Source: an uncultured Winogradskyella sp.
Lineage (GTDB): Bacteria > Bacteroidota > Bacteroidia > Flavobacteriales > Flavobacteriaceae
Reading direction: 5' to 3'
NCBI RefSeq assembly: GCF_947498345.1
Contig: NZ_CANMJY010000011.1
Span: 78,684 to 142,683 of the forward strand
DNA: 64,000 nucleotides
Shown here: piece after piece, positions 37,764 to 47,533 of the stretch
Position numbering within the stretch: position 1 is the first letter of the stretch
How the letters are laid out: each line of letters opens with the position of its first letter
The notes under the pieces: model-generated
The model's database searches: none
The model's input: the letters and a program-made list of their open reading frames with translations, nothing else
Told to the model about the DNA's origin: nothing
Made by a program: the position numbers and the translations under genes

Positions 37764-38438
37764 ATGAAAACACCTAATATTTCTAAACAGGATATTTTAA
37801 ATGCATTTCAATATAGACATGCCACAAAAGAGTTTGATGAAACACGCAAATTAACAGAAGATGATATCAATTTTATATTGAAAACAGCAAATCTATCACC
37901 TAGTTCTTTTGGTTTTGAACCTTGGCATTTTGTGGTAGTTCAAGATAAAGAATTAAGAGAATTACTTAAGCCAGTAGCTTGGGGAGCGTCATTGAAGCTA
38001 GATACAGCAAGTCACTTTATTCTTGGTTTAAGTATGAAAGCACCTATGACTAATTGGAATTCAGAATATATCATGCATATGATGAAGAACGTGAAGCAAT
38101 TTCCAAAAGATGTCATTCAAATGTATTCTAAGTTTTACAGAGAATTTCAAGAAAGTGATTTTAATTTAGATACAGATAAAAAACTATTCGATTGGGCTTC
38201 TAAACAAACCTATATTGCTTTAGCAAATATGATGACTTCTGCTGCATTAGTTGGAATAGATAGTTGCCCAATTGAAGGGTTTCATCAAGAGAAAACAGAA
38301 GCACTTTTAAAGGAAAAATTTGGTGTAGATACAGATAAATACGGATTATCTTATATGGTGGCTTTTGGCTACAGAAAAGCGGAGCCACCTCATGTTAAAA
38401 CCAGAAGGAATTTAGATGATATTGTGACTTGGCAGTAG
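37764..38438 (+). CDS. NAD(P)H-dependent oxidoreductase, nitroreductase family
   Basis: Protein of 224 residues. Nitroreductase-like FMN-binding motifs: QYRHATKEFDETRKLTE near the N-terminus, TANLSPSSFGFEPWHFVVV, the GIDSCPIEGF motif and KTRRNLDDIV at the C-terminus, as in NfsB-type enzymes. Reduces nitroaromatics, quinones or similar. It is followed by a strong terminator. Its divergent neighbour is a broken HxlR-family repressor, so expression may now be constitutive. Confidence 0.92.
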   Translation: MKTPNISKQDILNAFQYRHATKEFDETRKLTEDDINFILKTANLSPSSFGFEPWHFVVVQDKELRELLKPVAWGASLKLDTASHFILGLSMKAPMTNWNSEYIMHMMKNVKQFPKDVIQMYSKFYREFQESDFNLDTDKKLFDWASKQTYIALANMMTSAALVGIDSCPIEGFHQEKTEALLKEKFGVDTDKYGLSYMVAFGYRKAEPPHVKTRRNLDDIVTWQ

Positions 38439-38460
38439 GCTATCAAGATCAAATAACTAC

Positions 38461-38495
38461 AAAACGGTTTGAGAAAAGCTCAAACCGTTTTTATT
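38461..38495 (+). terminator. Intrinsic terminator after the nitroreductase
   Basis: A 13-bp perfect stem (38461-38473 with 38479-38491), loop AAAAG, followed by a T-rich tract. The preceding run of As means it may also stop the convergent carboxylase operon. Confidence 0.88.
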
Positions 38496-38510
38496 TTCAA
38501 TTATATAGTA

Positions 38511-40052
38511 TTACAGAGGAATATTGCCATGCTTACGCTTAGGTTTTACCACTGCTTTATTCTCTAACATAGCAAAGGCTTTTATGAGCTTACGTCTTGT
38601 ATTATGAGGTAAGATGACTTCATCAATAAAGCCACGTTCAGCAGCACTATAAGGATTTGCAAATAACTCGGCATACTCGGCTTCTTTTTCTTTCCACTTG
38701 GCTTCTTTATCATCAGCTACTGAAATGTCTCGTTTAAAGATGATTTCAGCAGCACCTTTGGCACCCATCACCGCAATTTCAGCATTAGGCCATGCAAAAT
38801 TCATATCTGCTCCAATGTGCTTAGAGTTCATCACATCATAAGCACCACCATAGGCTTTTCTTGTAATAACGGTAACTCTTGGTACAGTAGCTTCGCTAAA
38901 TGCATATAATAATTTTGCACCATTAGTGATAATGGCATTCCATTCTTGGTCAGTACCAGGTAAGAAACCAGGAACGTCCTCTAATACAAGCAAAGGAATA
39001 TTAAAACAATCACAAAAACGTACAAAACGTGCTGCTTTAGTAGAACTGTTAACATCTAACACACCAGCTAAAAACATAGGCTGATTGGCTACAATACCAA
39101 CGGATTTACCACCTAAACGCGCAAAACCTACGATGATATTTTCGGCAAAATCTTTATGAATCTCATAAAAGGAATTCTCGTCAATAATGCCTTCAATGAC
39201 TTGATGCATGTCATAGGGTTTGTTAGGATTGTCTGGTACAATACTATCTAAAACGTCTCTAACTTCTTCTTTAATTTCAAAAGGAATATGTAAAGGTTTT
39301 TCTTTATTACTTTGAGGTAAATAACTTAAGAGTTGTTTTACGTCTTCTAAACACTCTATATCGTTAGATGAGGTTTTGTGTGCCACACCAGATTTTGTAG
39401 AATGCACACTTGCTCCCCCTAATTCTTCACTTGTAACCTCTTCGTTGGTTACTGTTTTTACTACATTTGGTCCTGTGACAAACATATAGCTGGTATCTTC
39501 TACCATAAGTGTAAAATCTGTCATAGCTGGTGAGTACACAGCTCCACCAGCACAAGGTCCCATTATGGCTGAAATTTGTGGAATAACACCAGATGCCTGA
39601 ACATTTCTATAAAAAATATCTGCATAACCACCTAAAGAACGTACACCTTCCTGAATACGTGCTCCGCCTGAATCGTTTAAACCAATGACTGGTGCACCAA
39701 CATTAACAGCCATATCCATAATCTTACAGATTTTTTCGGCATGTGTTTCAGATAGTGAACCACCAAAAACAGTGAAATCTTGAGCAAATACATAAACTAA
39801 TCTACAATTTACAGTACCATAGCCCGTAACCACGCCATCACCATAGAATTGTTGACCAGACATACCAAAATCTTTTGTTCTATGTGTTACTAAGGCACCA
39901 ATTTCTTCAAAAGACCCTTCATCTAAAAGGTACATTACACGCTCTCTGGCTGTTAGTTTTTTCTTTTGATGTTGTTTATCTATTCTTGCTTGTCCACCAC
40001 CAAGTTTGGCTTGTTCAAGTTTATCTTTAAGTGTTTTTATCTTAGAATCCAT
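38511..40052 (-). CDS. Acyl-CoA (propionyl-CoA type) carboxylase, carboxyltransferase beta subunit
   Basis: Protein of 513 residues, the carboxyltransferase of a biotin-dependent acyl-CoA carboxylase. Visible motifs: [56 protein letters not shown], and the second half with [14 protein letters not shown] and [14 protein letters not shown]. Length and order match PccB-type subunits. It is the last of three genes (carrier, biotin carboxylase, carboxyltransferase) and starts 7 bp after the biotin carboxylase gene. Substrate likely propionyl- or acetyl-CoA. Confidence 0.93.
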   Translation of the reverse strand: MDSKIKTLKDKLEQAKLGGGQARIDKQHQKKKLTARERVMYLLDEGSFEEIGALVTHRTKDFGMSGQQFYGDGVVTGYGTVNCRLVYVFAQDFTVFGGSLSETHAEKICKIMDMAVNVGAPVIGLNDSGGARIQEGVRSLGGYADIFYRNVQASGVIPQISAIMGPCAGGAVYSPAMTDFTLMVEDTSYMFVTGPNVVKTVTNEEVTSEELGGASVHSTKSGVAHKTSSNDIECLEDVKQLLSYLPQSNKEKPLHIPFEIKEEVRDVLDSIVPDNPNKPYDMHQVIEGIIDENSFYEIHKDFAENIIVGFARLGGKSVGIVANQPMFLAGVLDVNSSTKAARFVRFCDCFNIPLLVLEDVPGFLPGTDQEWNAIITNGAKLLYAFSEATVPRVTVITRKAYGGAYDVMNSKHIGADMNFAWPNAEIAVMGAKGAAEIIFKRDISVADDKEAKWKEKEAEYAELFANPYSAAERGFIDEVILPHNTRRKLIKAFAMLENKAVVKPKRKHGNIPL

Positions 40053-40059
40053 ATAGTTC

Positions 40060-41499
40060 TTAATTTGGTAATCGTAATATTCTCTGATCTTCTAAATAAC
40101 GCTTCAATGCAATCTTAGCAGCAATTTCTGCTTCTTTTTTATGTTGCTCTTCCAGAAGGCTAGGTGAGTAGTACTTCTTTACAAAATGTGTATCGAAATT
40201 ACCACTTCTAAAGGCTTCATGTTCGCAGACAAAGCGTCCAAAAGGTAGGGTGGTTTGCACACCTTTAACATGGTAATTGTCAATAGCTTTAATCATTAAT
40301 TCAATAGCTTCCTCACGTGTATCACCATAAGTTATAAGCTTAGATAACATAGGGTCATAATAAATTGGAATATCCATACCTTCTTCAAAACCGTTATCCA
40401 CGCGTATATTTTTACCTACGGGAAGTTGATAGACTTCTAAATTACCAACACTTGGTAAAAAGTCGTTCATTGGATCTTCTGCATAAACACGAAGCTCTAA
40501 AGCATGACCATTGATTTTTAAATCTTCTTGTTTGATGTCTAACTTTTCTCCACGAGCTACTTTAATTTGTAATTCTACAAGGTCAACTCCAGCGATCCAT
40601 TCGGATACAGGATGCTCAACCTGAAGCCTTGTATTCATTTCTAAGAAGTAAAAATTTAAATTTTCATCCAAAAGAAATTCAACGGTACCTGCACCAATAT
40701 AATCACAAGATCTTGCGACATTAATAGCAGCTTGCCCCATTTTTTCTCTTAGTTCTGGAGTTAAAACCGCTGATGGTGCTTCCTCAACAACTTTTTGATG
40801 ACGACGTTGTACAGAGCATTCGCGTTCAAAAAAGTGCAAATAATTACCATGCATATCTGCCATCACCTGAATTTCGATATGACGAGGTGAACCAACATAT
40901 TTTTCAATAAATACAGAACCGTCACCAAAAGCAGAAGTGGCTTCACTAATGGCTCTATTCATTTGTGATTCAAATTCAGATTCATTTTCTACAACACGCA
41001 TCCCTTTGCCACCACCGCCAGCAGAGGCTTTTATTAAAATTGGAAAGCCAATTTTTTTCGCAATTTTTTTCGCTTCAGTTATATCTGTTATTGCCTCATC
41101 AGTTCCTGGTACCATTGGGATATCGTAGCCTTTTACAGTTTCTTTAGCGGCTAATTTGCTACCCATGACTTTAATAGCATGCGATCTTGGACCAATAAAT
41201 ATGACATCATTTTTTTCACACAATTCAGCAAAGTCAGCATTTTCACTTAAGAATCCATAACCTGGATGGATACCATCTACATTTAAGGACTTAGCAACTT
41301 CAATAATTTTATCACCTTCTAGATATGATTCACTGGAAGGAGCCGGACCAATACACACGGCTTCATCTGCATATTTTACATGTGGCGCATATCTATCGAC
41401 TTCAGAAAATATAGCCACGGTTTTAATTCCCATTTTTTTTGCTGTACGCATTACACGAATAGCGATTTCTCCTCTGTTGGCTACTAATATCTTTTTCAT
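40060..41499 (-). CDS. accC: Biotin carboxylase subunit of acyl-CoA carboxylase
   Basis: Protein of 479 residues from the ATG at 41499 ([15 protein letters not shown], the usual family start); an ATG 15 bp upstream would overlap the carrier gene. ATP-grasp motifs: [46 protein letters not shown] and [14 protein letters not shown]. It carboxylates biotin on the neighbouring carrier using ATP and bicarbonate. Probably named accC by homology, but the context is a propionyl-CoA-type operon rather than the classical acetyl-CoA carboxylase. Confidence 0.93.
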   Translation of the reverse strand: MKKILVANRGEIAIRVMRTAKKMGIKTVAIFSEVDRYAPHVKYADEAVCIGPAPSSESYLEGDKIIEVAKSLNVDGIHPGYGFLSENADFAELCEKNDVIFIGPRSHAIKVMGSKLAAKETVKGYDIPMVPGTDEAITDITEAKKIAKKIGFPILIKASAGGGGKGMRVVENESEFESQMNRAISEATSAFGDGSVFIEKYVGSPRHIEIQVMADMHGNYLHFFERECSVQRRHQKVVEEAPSAVLTPELREKMGQAAINVARSCDYIGAGTVEFLLDENLNFYFLEMNTRLQVEHPVSEWIAGVDLVELQIKVARGEKLDIKQEDLKINGHALELRVYAEDPMNDFLPSVGNLEVYQLPVGKNIRVDNGFEEGMDIPIYYDPMLSKLITYGDTREEAIELMIKAIDNYHVKGVQTTLPFGRFVCEHEAFRSGNFDTHFVKKYYSPSLLEEQHKKEAEIAAKIALKRYLEDQRILRLPN

Positions 41500-41500
41500 A

Positions 41501-41977
41501 CTATTCAAACTCAATTAAAAGTGCATTTTTATCAACTGTTTCCCCTTGTTTTACACTTATAGATTTAATAACTCCTTCTCGTGGTGAATTAATGACGTTT
41601 TCCATCTTCATAGCTTCAAGAATCAATAGTGCATCATCTTCATTGACTGTCTGACCTTCTTCAACATTAATTTCAAGAATTAAACCAGGCATAGGTGCTT
41701 TAATGTCGTTTACTTTTTTTGAGGCACCAATTTCAAAACCTAAAGCTTCAATTTGTTGATCTAAGACATCATTAATATTGACGTCGTATGTATTGCTATT
41801 AACCTTAACGGTGTATTGTTTTTTGTTGAAATCAGCATCTAGAATAGATGCTTTTATAGATGTGCTATCTTGTAAAACGTGATAATTATTTGGTGTTGTC
41901 TCAGCAATATCCAGAGTTTCTATACTTTCTTCAGAGACATCGAAATTATAGGAGGAATTGACTTTTATTTTGTACAT
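41501..41977 (-). CDS. Biotin carboxyl carrier protein of the acyl-CoA carboxylase
   Basis: Protein of 158 residues. The C-terminal biotinyl domain has the modification motif EAMKM with lysine at 124, followed by ENVINSPREGVIKSI. The N-terminal 85 residues are a beta-rich region seen in carrier subunits of this three-gene layout. First gene of the operon, 1 bp from the biotin carboxylase start. Confidence 0.93.
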   Translation of the reverse strand: MYKIKVNSSYNFDVSEESIETLDIAETTPNNYHVLQDSTSIKASILDADFNKKQYTVKVNSNTYDVNINDVLDQQIEALGFEIGASKKVNDIKAPMPGLILEINVEEGQTVNEDDALLILEAMKMENVINSPREGVIKSISVKQGETVDKNALLIEFE

Positions 41978-42051
41978 AAATGATGTGTTATTATAGAATT
42001 GCTAATTTAAAACTAAATCAGCAAACAAAATATGAAAAATACCAGCTTATT

Positions 42052-42738
42052 TTAAGAATCTTCTAAAGACTTAAAATTTGAATTGTTTTGATGCTTTCTA
42101 ATCGCTTTTCTTGATAGGTATATGCCTATGGCAAGTGAAATAAAGGCACCAATTGAAATACCAGGAATAAATCTTATAAACAAAAAGAAGTCATAAGCGC
42201 CATGGAAAAGTACAGCTAAAAACAAACCAGCCATATTGAGCTGAAATCTGTTTTTTGAGAATTTAGCTTTACCCATATAATATCCCATTAATATTCCGAA
42301 TGTTGCATGTGCCGGAACAGCAGTAAAAGCTCTTAATATAGCAGTTTCAAAACCACCCTGTAATACGTACATAATATTTTCGGTACATGCAAAACCCATA
42401 GAAACCATTACGGCATAGATAATACCATCATAAGGTTCATTGAATGCTTTTTTTGGTTGGTTAAAATACTTTACAATTACATATTTACTAAACTCTTCCG
42501 CTAGAGCAACTACAATAAAGGCTTGTATGAATTGTTGCCAAACACTATGCTGATTTGTGACGGGAATTAATCGTCCCGTGAACATGTAGAGAATGGTGAC
42601 TATTAAAATACTCACAATAGCACCAAAAAGGAAACTTGCTAAAAGTAACCCCATAGGCTCTTTTTCATGTTTATCTTGAAAATAGATATAAATGATGATT
42701 ACCATTACTGGTGCAATTGCCATAAGTAATAAATTCAT
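42052..42738 (-). CDS. PrsW-family intramembrane metalloprotease
   Basis: Membrane protein of 228 residues with about seven hydrophobic segments. Conserved PrsW/CPBP-like motifs: AEEFSKYVIVKYF, ACTENIMYVLQGG, PAHATFGILMGYYMGKA and FHGAYDFFLF. The glutamates and histidines are predicted to bind the catalytic metal in the membrane. Its start overlaps the NUDIX stop by 4 bp, implying coupled expression. In Bacillus, PrsW cleaves an anti-sigma factor; target here unknown. Confidence 0.88.
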   Translation of the reverse strand: MNLLLMAIAPVMVIIIYIYFQDKHEKEPMGLLLASFLFGAIVSILIVTILYMFTGRLIPVTNQHSVWQQFIQAFIVVALAEEFSKYVIVKYFNQPKKAFNEPYDGIIYAVMVSMGFACTENIMYVLQGGFETAILRAFTAVPAHATFGILMGYYMGKAKFSKNRFQLNMAGLFLAVLFHGAYDFFLFIRFIPGISIGAFISLAIGIYLSRKAIRKHQNNSNFKSLEDS

Positions 42739-43286
42739 ATACTTAGTTTTTCTTTAATAGCATTCAAAACAAAGCTATAGTAAGCTGTATTAGTTGGTAT
42801 AAAATGATGATTTAAACTACTTTCTTTGAGTAAGGCTTCATACTCATTAAATGTAACCAATTTTAATGCTTCAACTTCATCTTCCTGAGGTTTTAGTTGG
42901 TATAATTCAGTTTTTAGTTCGGAGATATAAACTTGATGGAATTCATTGTCTTGAATAGTTTGATAACTAGTTTCATGAAGAAAAGTTCCAATTTTTATAA
43001 GTTCTTTTGCAGCTATTTGTAATCCAATTTCTTCTTTAGTCTCTCTTATTGCAGCTTCAATAAATGTTTCGCCTGCATCAATATGCCCGGCAGCAGATAC
43101 GTCCCAAAGTAAAGGATAAATTTTCTTTTTATGTGAGCGTTGTTGTAATAAAATTTCACCTATACTGGTATATAACCAAACATGAATGGTATTGTGATAC
43201 CAGCCATATTTATGTGCTTCAGATTTTAAAGCAGTTCTGCCTGTTGGTTTTCCTTCTGGAGTTACTATGTCTATATATTCGTCCAC
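42735..43286 (-). CDS. NUDIX hydrolase (YfcD/IPP-isomerase-like)
   Basis: Protein of 183 residues. The NUDIX box GHIDAGETFIEAAIRETKEEIGL is complete (catalytic glutamates in REtkEE). The N-terminus MDEYIDIVTPEGKPTGRTAL and the HVWLYTSIGEILLQQRS region match the YfcD-type group that also includes isopentenyl-diphosphate isomerases. Overlaps PrsW by 4 bp. Substrate is not predictable. Confidence 0.9.
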   Translation of the reverse strand: MDEYIDIVTPEGKPTGRTALKSEAHKYGWYHNTIHVWLYTSIGEILLQQRSHKKKIYPLLWDVSAAGHIDAGETFIEAAIRETKEEIGLQIAAKELIKIGTFLHETSYQTIQDNEFHQVYISELKTELYQLKPQEDEVEALKLVTFNEYEALLKESSLNHHFIPTNTAYYSFVLNAIKEKLSI

Positions 43287-43446
43287 AGATGTTACTTTAT
43301 AAATTTGAGTTTAAGTAATTAATAGTTTAAAATCTTGAGTATTATTATTTATGTGGCAAGAAATTCTAGTATAATTATCTCTAAAAGACACAAAAATGTT
43401 TTACAGAATGCATATTTCTTATACTTTGTTGAAAATGCATTGATAT

Positions 43447-43472
43447 TTAAAAAGCCTCTAAAAAAGAGGCTT
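43447..43472 (-). terminator. Intrinsic terminator of the M42 peptidase gene
   Basis: Eight-bp stem (43452-43459 with 43465-43472), 5-base loop; on the minus strand it is followed by a T run. It begins a few bases after the M42 stop codon. Confidence 0.8.
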
Positions 43473-43477
43473 AGGCG

Positions 43478-44566
43478 TTATTTAAAATAAGAAAACGTTT
43501 CTCCGTCCTCTATTTTTAAAAGTGTTTCATAAATAAGTTTTATCACATTCTCAACATCACTTTTATGAACCATCTCTACAGTAGTATGCATATAACGTAG
43601 AGGTAAAGAAATTAATGCAGAAGCAACACCACCATTACTATAAGCAAAAGCATCAGTGTCTGTTCCTGTAGCTCTGGAGAGCGCAGCACGTTGAAACGGT
43701 ATTTTCTTTTCTTCGGCAGTTTCTGTAATTAAATCTCTGAGTTTTTGCTGTACTGCTGGAGCGTATGCAACAACAGGTCCATCTCCAATTTTTGCCAACC
43801 CTTGCTTTTTAGGATCAATCATTGGAGTTGTGGTATCGTGAGTAACATCTGTTACTATAGCCACATTAGGCTTTATAGTTTCTGTAATCATTTCAGCACC
43901 ACGTAAACCGATTTCTTCTTGTACAGAGTTGGTAATATATAAGCCAAAAGGTAACTTCTTTTTGTTTTCATGAAGCAGGCGGGCTACTTCAGCAATCATA
44001 AAACCTCCCATGCGGTTATCTAAGGCTCTGCATACAAATTTGTCTTTGTTGAGAATATGAAATTCATCAGGATAAGTAATAACACAACCCACATGAACTC
44101 CCATTTTTTCAACTTCCTTTTTATCTTTTGCCCCAATATCAATACAAATATTGTCAGGTTTTGGTGGTTCTTCTTTAGCTCTACTTCTGGTATGTATTGC
44201 TGGCCAACCAAAGACTCCTTTTACAATGCCCTTTTTAGTATGAATATTTACAACCTTACTCGGAGCAATTTGGTGATCACTTCCTCCGTTTCTAATTACA
44301 TACAGTAAACCTTTGTCAGAAATATAATTGACATACCATGAGATTTCGTCAGCGTGTCCTTCTATAACCACTTTATATTTTGCCTTAGGATTTATAACTG
44401 CAACTGCTGAGCCATATGTATCTGTAATAAATTCGTCCACATAAGGTTTTAGGTAGTTCATCCAGATTTTTTGCCCTTCCCATTCGTAGCCTGTTGGTGA
44501 GGCATTATTTAAATATTTTTCTAAAAAGTCCATCGACTTTTTTGTGAGTAATTGCTTTTTAGCCAT
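43478..44566 (-). CDS. M42-family metallopeptidase
   Basis: Cytoplasmic protein of 362 residues. Co-catalytic metal motifs: VVIEGHADEISW (H and D), DNRMGGF, QEEIGLRGAEM with the catalytic glutamates, VTDVTHD and MHTTVEMVHKSDVENV. The M42 family comprises self-compartmentalising aminopeptidases. Monocistronic with its own terminator. The divergent gene downstream of the start is DUF4294. Confidence 0.93.
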   Translation of the reverse strand: MAKKQLLTKKSMDFLEKYLNNASPTGYEWEGQKIWMNYLKPYVDEFITDTYGSAVAVINPKAKYKVVIEGHADEISWYVNYISDKGLLYVIRNGGSDHQIAPSKVVNIHTKKGIVKGVFGWPAIHTRSRAKEEPPKPDNICIDIGAKDKKEVEKMGVHVGCVITYPDEFHILNKDKFVCRALDNRMGGFMIAEVARLLHENKKKLPFGLYITNSVQEEIGLRGAEMITETIKPNVAIVTDVTHDTTTPMIDPKKQGLAKIGDGPVVAYAPAVQQKLRDLITETAEEKKIPFQRAALSRATGTDTDAFAYSNGGVASALISLPLRYMHTTVEMVHKSDVENVIKLIYETLLKIEDGETFSYFK

Positions 44567-44633
44567 TTATAAAAATTTTCTTTAAAAATAATAATATTAA
44601 TACGAATTTACGGTTAGTGGTTGTATTAATTCT

Positions 44634-44641
44634 TAATTTTG
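44634..44641 (+). promoter_or_regulatory. -7 promoter element of the DUF4294/hemolysin III operon
   Basis: TAATTTTG matches the TAnnTTTG -7 consensus 48 bp upstream of the ATG at 44690. No TTTG -33 is seen at the right distance. Its position overlaps an in-frame TTG at 44639 that some gene finders would take as the start, which argues for the ATG. Confidence 0.4.
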
Positions 44642-44689
44642 AAAAGCTATAGATTGTTCTTTGGAACGATTTTGGAAGTGGTATTACGC

Positions 44690-45403
44690 ATGAGACATAT
44701 TACATATTTATTGTTGTTGTTTTCTACTTTAGTTTTTGCCCAGGTAGACCCTGTTGAGCAAGACTCTACTGTTGTGCACTATATGATTATTGAAGGTGAT
44801 TCTATACCTGTTACCGAGATAGAGCTCGATGAGGTTTTGATGTTGCCTAATTTAAGTTTTGCTGATAGAGACGCAAGAATCAGATATATTATTCTAAGAC
44901 GTAAGACCTTAAAAGTTTACCCTTATGCTAAACTTGCAGCAGAACGTTTGGAGACTTTACAAAAGCGATTAGATAAGCTAAAGCGTAAGCGCGAAAAGAA
45001 GAAATATGCAAAGGTGATTCAGAAATATATACAAGATGAGTTTTCGGCAGAATTAAAAAAACTGACCAAAACCGAAGGGCAAATCTTAGTTAAACTTATT
45101 CATAGACAAACTGGTAAAACCACCTTTGAGCTCGTTAAAGAGTTACGGAATGGATGGAAAGCTTTTTGGTATAATAATACGGCTAGTTTATTTGATATTT
45201 CCTTGAAAAAGAAATTTAGTCCAATTGAAGTAGAAGAGGATTACTTGATAGAAGATATTTTGCAACGTGCTTTTCAGAATGAGCAACTTGCGCAGCAAAA
45301 TGCGGCATTTGAAATAGATTTCTATGCCTGTGTAAACAAATGGTCTAAACCAAAGCGTAAAACAGATTCTAAGATTAAACCTCGCCTTAAGTCTAAACAG
45401 TAG
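44690..45403 (+). CDS. DUF4294 domain-containing exported protein
   Basis: Protein of 237 residues from the ATG at 44690 with a signal peptide (STLVFAQ, about 1-18). DUF4294 is recognised by EIELDEVLMLPNLSFADRDA and the RYIILRRKTLKVYPYAK segment, followed by a basic helical region with many Lys and Arg. Common in Flavobacteriaceae; function unknown. The hemolysin III gene begins immediately after its stop, indicating one operon. Confidence 0.88.
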   Translation: MRHITYLLLLFSTLVFAQVDPVEQDSTVVHYMIIEGDSIPVTEIELDEVLMLPNLSFADRDARIRYIILRRKTLKVYPYAKLAAERLETLQKRLDKLKRKREKKKYAKVIQKYIQDEFSAELKKLTKTEGQILVKLIHRQTGKTTFELVKELRNGWKAFWYNNTASLFDISLKKKFSPIEVEEDYLIEDILQRAFQNEQLAQQNAAFEIDFYACVNKWSKPKRKTDSKIKPRLKSKQ

Positions 45404-46030
45404 ATGCGCACACAAACTCAACTCGAAGAGCAATTAAATGCATGGTCGCATGGTATTGGTGCTGCTTTAGGTATTGCAGCTCTGGTTTTGTTGATTGTAT
45501 TTGCTGATTCAACAAAACCGTGGTGTTTGTTTAGCGTTATTATTTATGGAATCTCTATTATCATTTTGTTTTTGGCTTCAACATTCTATCATGCTGTAAA
45601 AGGCGAGAAGCGTAAGCATTATTTTAGGATTGTTGACCATGTTAGTATTTATTTGCTCATAGCAGGCACATACACACCAGTGCTATTGATTTTACTCTTA
45701 GATAGTTTAGGCTGGCATTTATTTTGGACAGTTTGGGGAATTGCTGCTTTTGGTGTGATTTTAAAACTCTTTTTTACGGGAAAGTTCGAATTGTTTTCTA
45801 CATTACTTTATTTAGTAATGGGCTGGTTGATTGTATTTGACTATTCTAATACAGCTAATGCTTTAGGTACAGACGGGGTATTTTGGTTATTCGCAGGGGG
45901 ATTATTTTATACCGTAGGAATTGTATTTTACGCCATTGAAAGGATACCATATAACCATGTTATCTGGCATCTGTTTGTTTTGGCAGGTGCTATTTGTCAT
46001 TTTTTTATGATTTTTAACCATGTAATTTAA
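45404..46030 (+). CDS. Hemolysin III family membrane protein (PAQR type)
   Basis: Membrane protein of 208 residues with seven hydrophobic segments. Motifs HGIGAALGIAAL, LASTFYHAV, DHVSIYLLIAGTYTPV, and the C-terminal HLFVLAGAICHFF carry the His/Asp residues typical of YqfA/hemolysin III and PAQR receptors. Directly follows DUF4294. Its last 4 bp overlap the convergent DinB-like gene. Function in bacteria is not settled. Confidence 0.9.
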   Translation: MRTQTQLEEQLNAWSHGIGAALGIAALVLLIVFADSTKPWCLFSVIIYGISIIILFLASTFYHAVKGEKRKHYFRIVDHVSIYLLIAGTYTPVLLILLLDSLGWHLFWTVWGIAAFGVILKLFFTGKFELFSTLLYLVMGWLIVFDYSNTANALGTDGVFWLFAGGLFYTVGIVFYAIERIPYNHVIWHLFVLAGAICHFFMIFNHVI

Positions 46031-46494
46031 GATGCGGTTAATATCTTTTTTATAACGGCAATTTGCCCTATATGATAATGGGTATGTTCAATAATCCCTA
46101 GTATATTTCTGAAGTATGTACCATATTTTTCTTCAGCCAGAAATGTTTCAAGTATATTGTCTTCAAGCTTTTCGATAAGTAAAATAAATTCTTTAGCTTC
46201 ATTCCACATTGTGTTTTTAAATTCTTGCCATTGGTGTTCAGAATGTAATGCAGGATAATCAAAACTATATTTATCTCTAATCGTTAAATCACCTCCTTTA
46301 AAGACATCCATTGTGCCTTTGAGGTAATAATGGATATGAAAACTTAAAGCTAAAATAGTATTAAAATCATTTACTTTTTTAGTAGCCATGTCTAGTGTCA
46401 CATCTTCAAGTTTATCTTTAAAATTTGAAGCAGTCCAGTTACCACCAAAATAGACTTGATGTAGGTTGTTTGCAAGATGTTTTGTTGTTTTCAT
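46027..46494 (-). CDS. DinB-like protein (DUF1572 type)
   Basis: Protein of 155 residues, a four-helix bundle. Histidines in FHIHYYLKG (about 52-60) and EHTHYHIGQIAVI near the C-terminus are placed as in metal-binding DinB/DUF1572 proteins. It is 6 bp downstream of the cupin gene on the same strand. Function unknown. Confidence 0.8.
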   Translation of the reverse strand: MKTTKHLANNLHQVYFGGNWTASNFKDKLEDVTLDMATKKVNDFNTILALSFHIHYYLKGTMDVFKGGDLTIRDKYSFDYPALHSEHQWQEFKNTMWNEAKEFILLIEKLEDNILETFLAEEKYGTYFRNILGIIEHTHYHIGQIAVIKKILTAS

Positions 46495-46500
46495 TTATAT

Positions 46501-47004
46501 TTAATGATGTGTCAATTTCGCTATTGTGTTTGATAAATGTGGAAAGATATTTGTTAATTCTTTTTGAGATTTAAGCTCAAAATCTTCAAAACTAAAACCT
46601 GGTGATACTGTACATCCTACTAGTGAATAAGTATCTTTTTCTACAACTTCTGCGGCAAACCAACAACCACCAGATACCACAAATTGTGGAACTTGCCCTT
46701 TGCTAAGGTCGTTTCCTATAATATGTTCTGAGTGTTCTCCAGCTTCTGTTATTATATGCAATCTTATAGGAGACCCATCGTAAAAGTGCCAGATCTCATC
46801 TTGTTTTATTCGGTGCAAAGCAGAAAAATTATCTGAGGTTAGTAAAAAATAGATGCACGTAGAATAATTACGTTCTCCATTATAGCTTTTATCTAAGCTG
46901 CCTGCTTTTATAGATCCTACACTTCTATAAGTTTCCTTAAAGTAACCCCCTTCTGGATGAGGTTTTAGGTCTAATTGAGTGACAATGCTTTTAATTGAAT
47001 TCAT
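46501..47004 (-). CDS. Cupin-domain protein (DUF985 type)
   Basis: Protein of 167 residues. Starts LDLKPHPEGGYFKETYRS, the hallmark of the DUF985/cupin_5 family, and continues with IYFLLTSDNFSALHRIKQDEIWHFYDGSPI, which carries likely metal ligands (H, E, H). ENDs with a VGCTVSPGFSFEDFEL motif. Overlaps the next upstream gene by 4 bp. Small-molecule enzyme or binding protein; substrate unknown. Confidence 0.88.
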   Translation of the reverse strand: MNSIKSIVTQLDLKPHPEGGYFKETYRSVGSIKAGSLDKSYNGERNYSTCIYFLLTSDNFSALHRIKQDEIWHFYDGSPIRLHIITEAGEHSEHIIGNDLSKGQVPQFVVSGGCWFAAEVVEKDTYSLVGCTVSPGFSFEDFELKSQKELTNIFPHLSNTIAKLTHH

Positions 47005-47492
47005 ATAGTTAGTAATGTTTTATGAGTTTTTGTAAACTCCATGATCCAGTTTGTTTCCCATTCATTTTTTTGTTCGTCAAAATAGGCCTGTTCCCATAGT
47101 GCAGTATCAATGGATGGCTTTTTCCAGGTAAATCGTAATTTATAGTCTTTACCTTGGTATTTTTCTTTTCCATAAAATTCTCCGATTCCATTTTTAAACG
47201 CTCCGGTTACCTGCTCTTTTAAATAGTTTTCGGGGCTTAAAGTGTCTGCCCAATAGATGGTCCAAATATTTGTATCAGGATTTACCATTCTAATGCTAAA
47301 ACCAATAAAATCGTCTCCGAAATGCGATGACTTCATTTCGTCCATTAAACCTAGCCCGTTAAGAAAAGGTTTTGTTTCCATTTCTGCAGTAAAAACTATC
47401 CATTCCGTACAATTTTTTAGACGCTCTTTTAGCTTTTTGTTTATAACGGTCCATTTTCCTATTAGGAAATCAAAGTTTTGAATTTCAATCAT
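47001..47492 (-). CDS. DUF1579-like protein
   Basis: Protein of 163 residues, all beta-rich: FDFLIGKWTVINKKLKE opening, GLMDEMKSSHFGDDFIGFSI and NIWTIYWADT. The opening resembles DUF1579/lipocalin-like stress proteins. First of a three-gene set (this gene, cupin, DinB-like). Function unknown; no signal peptide. Confidence 0.65.
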   Translation of the reverse strand: MIEIQNFDFLIGKWTVINKKLKERLKNCTEWIVFTAEMETKPFLNGLGLMDEMKSSHFGDDFIGFSIRMVNPDTNIWTIYWADTLSPENYLKEQVTGAFKNGIGEFYGKEKYQGKDYKLRFTWKKPSIDTALWEQAYFDEQKNEWETNWIMEFTKTHKTLLTI

Positions 47493-47533
47493 TTAAGTGC
47501 TATTTAGCGACGTTTTAATACTTTTTCTAGTAA

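Noticed and set aside
44639..44689. TTG start for the DUF4294 gene
   Set aside because: The segment overlaps a TAATTTTG promoter element, and a good signal peptide begins at the ATG at 44690.
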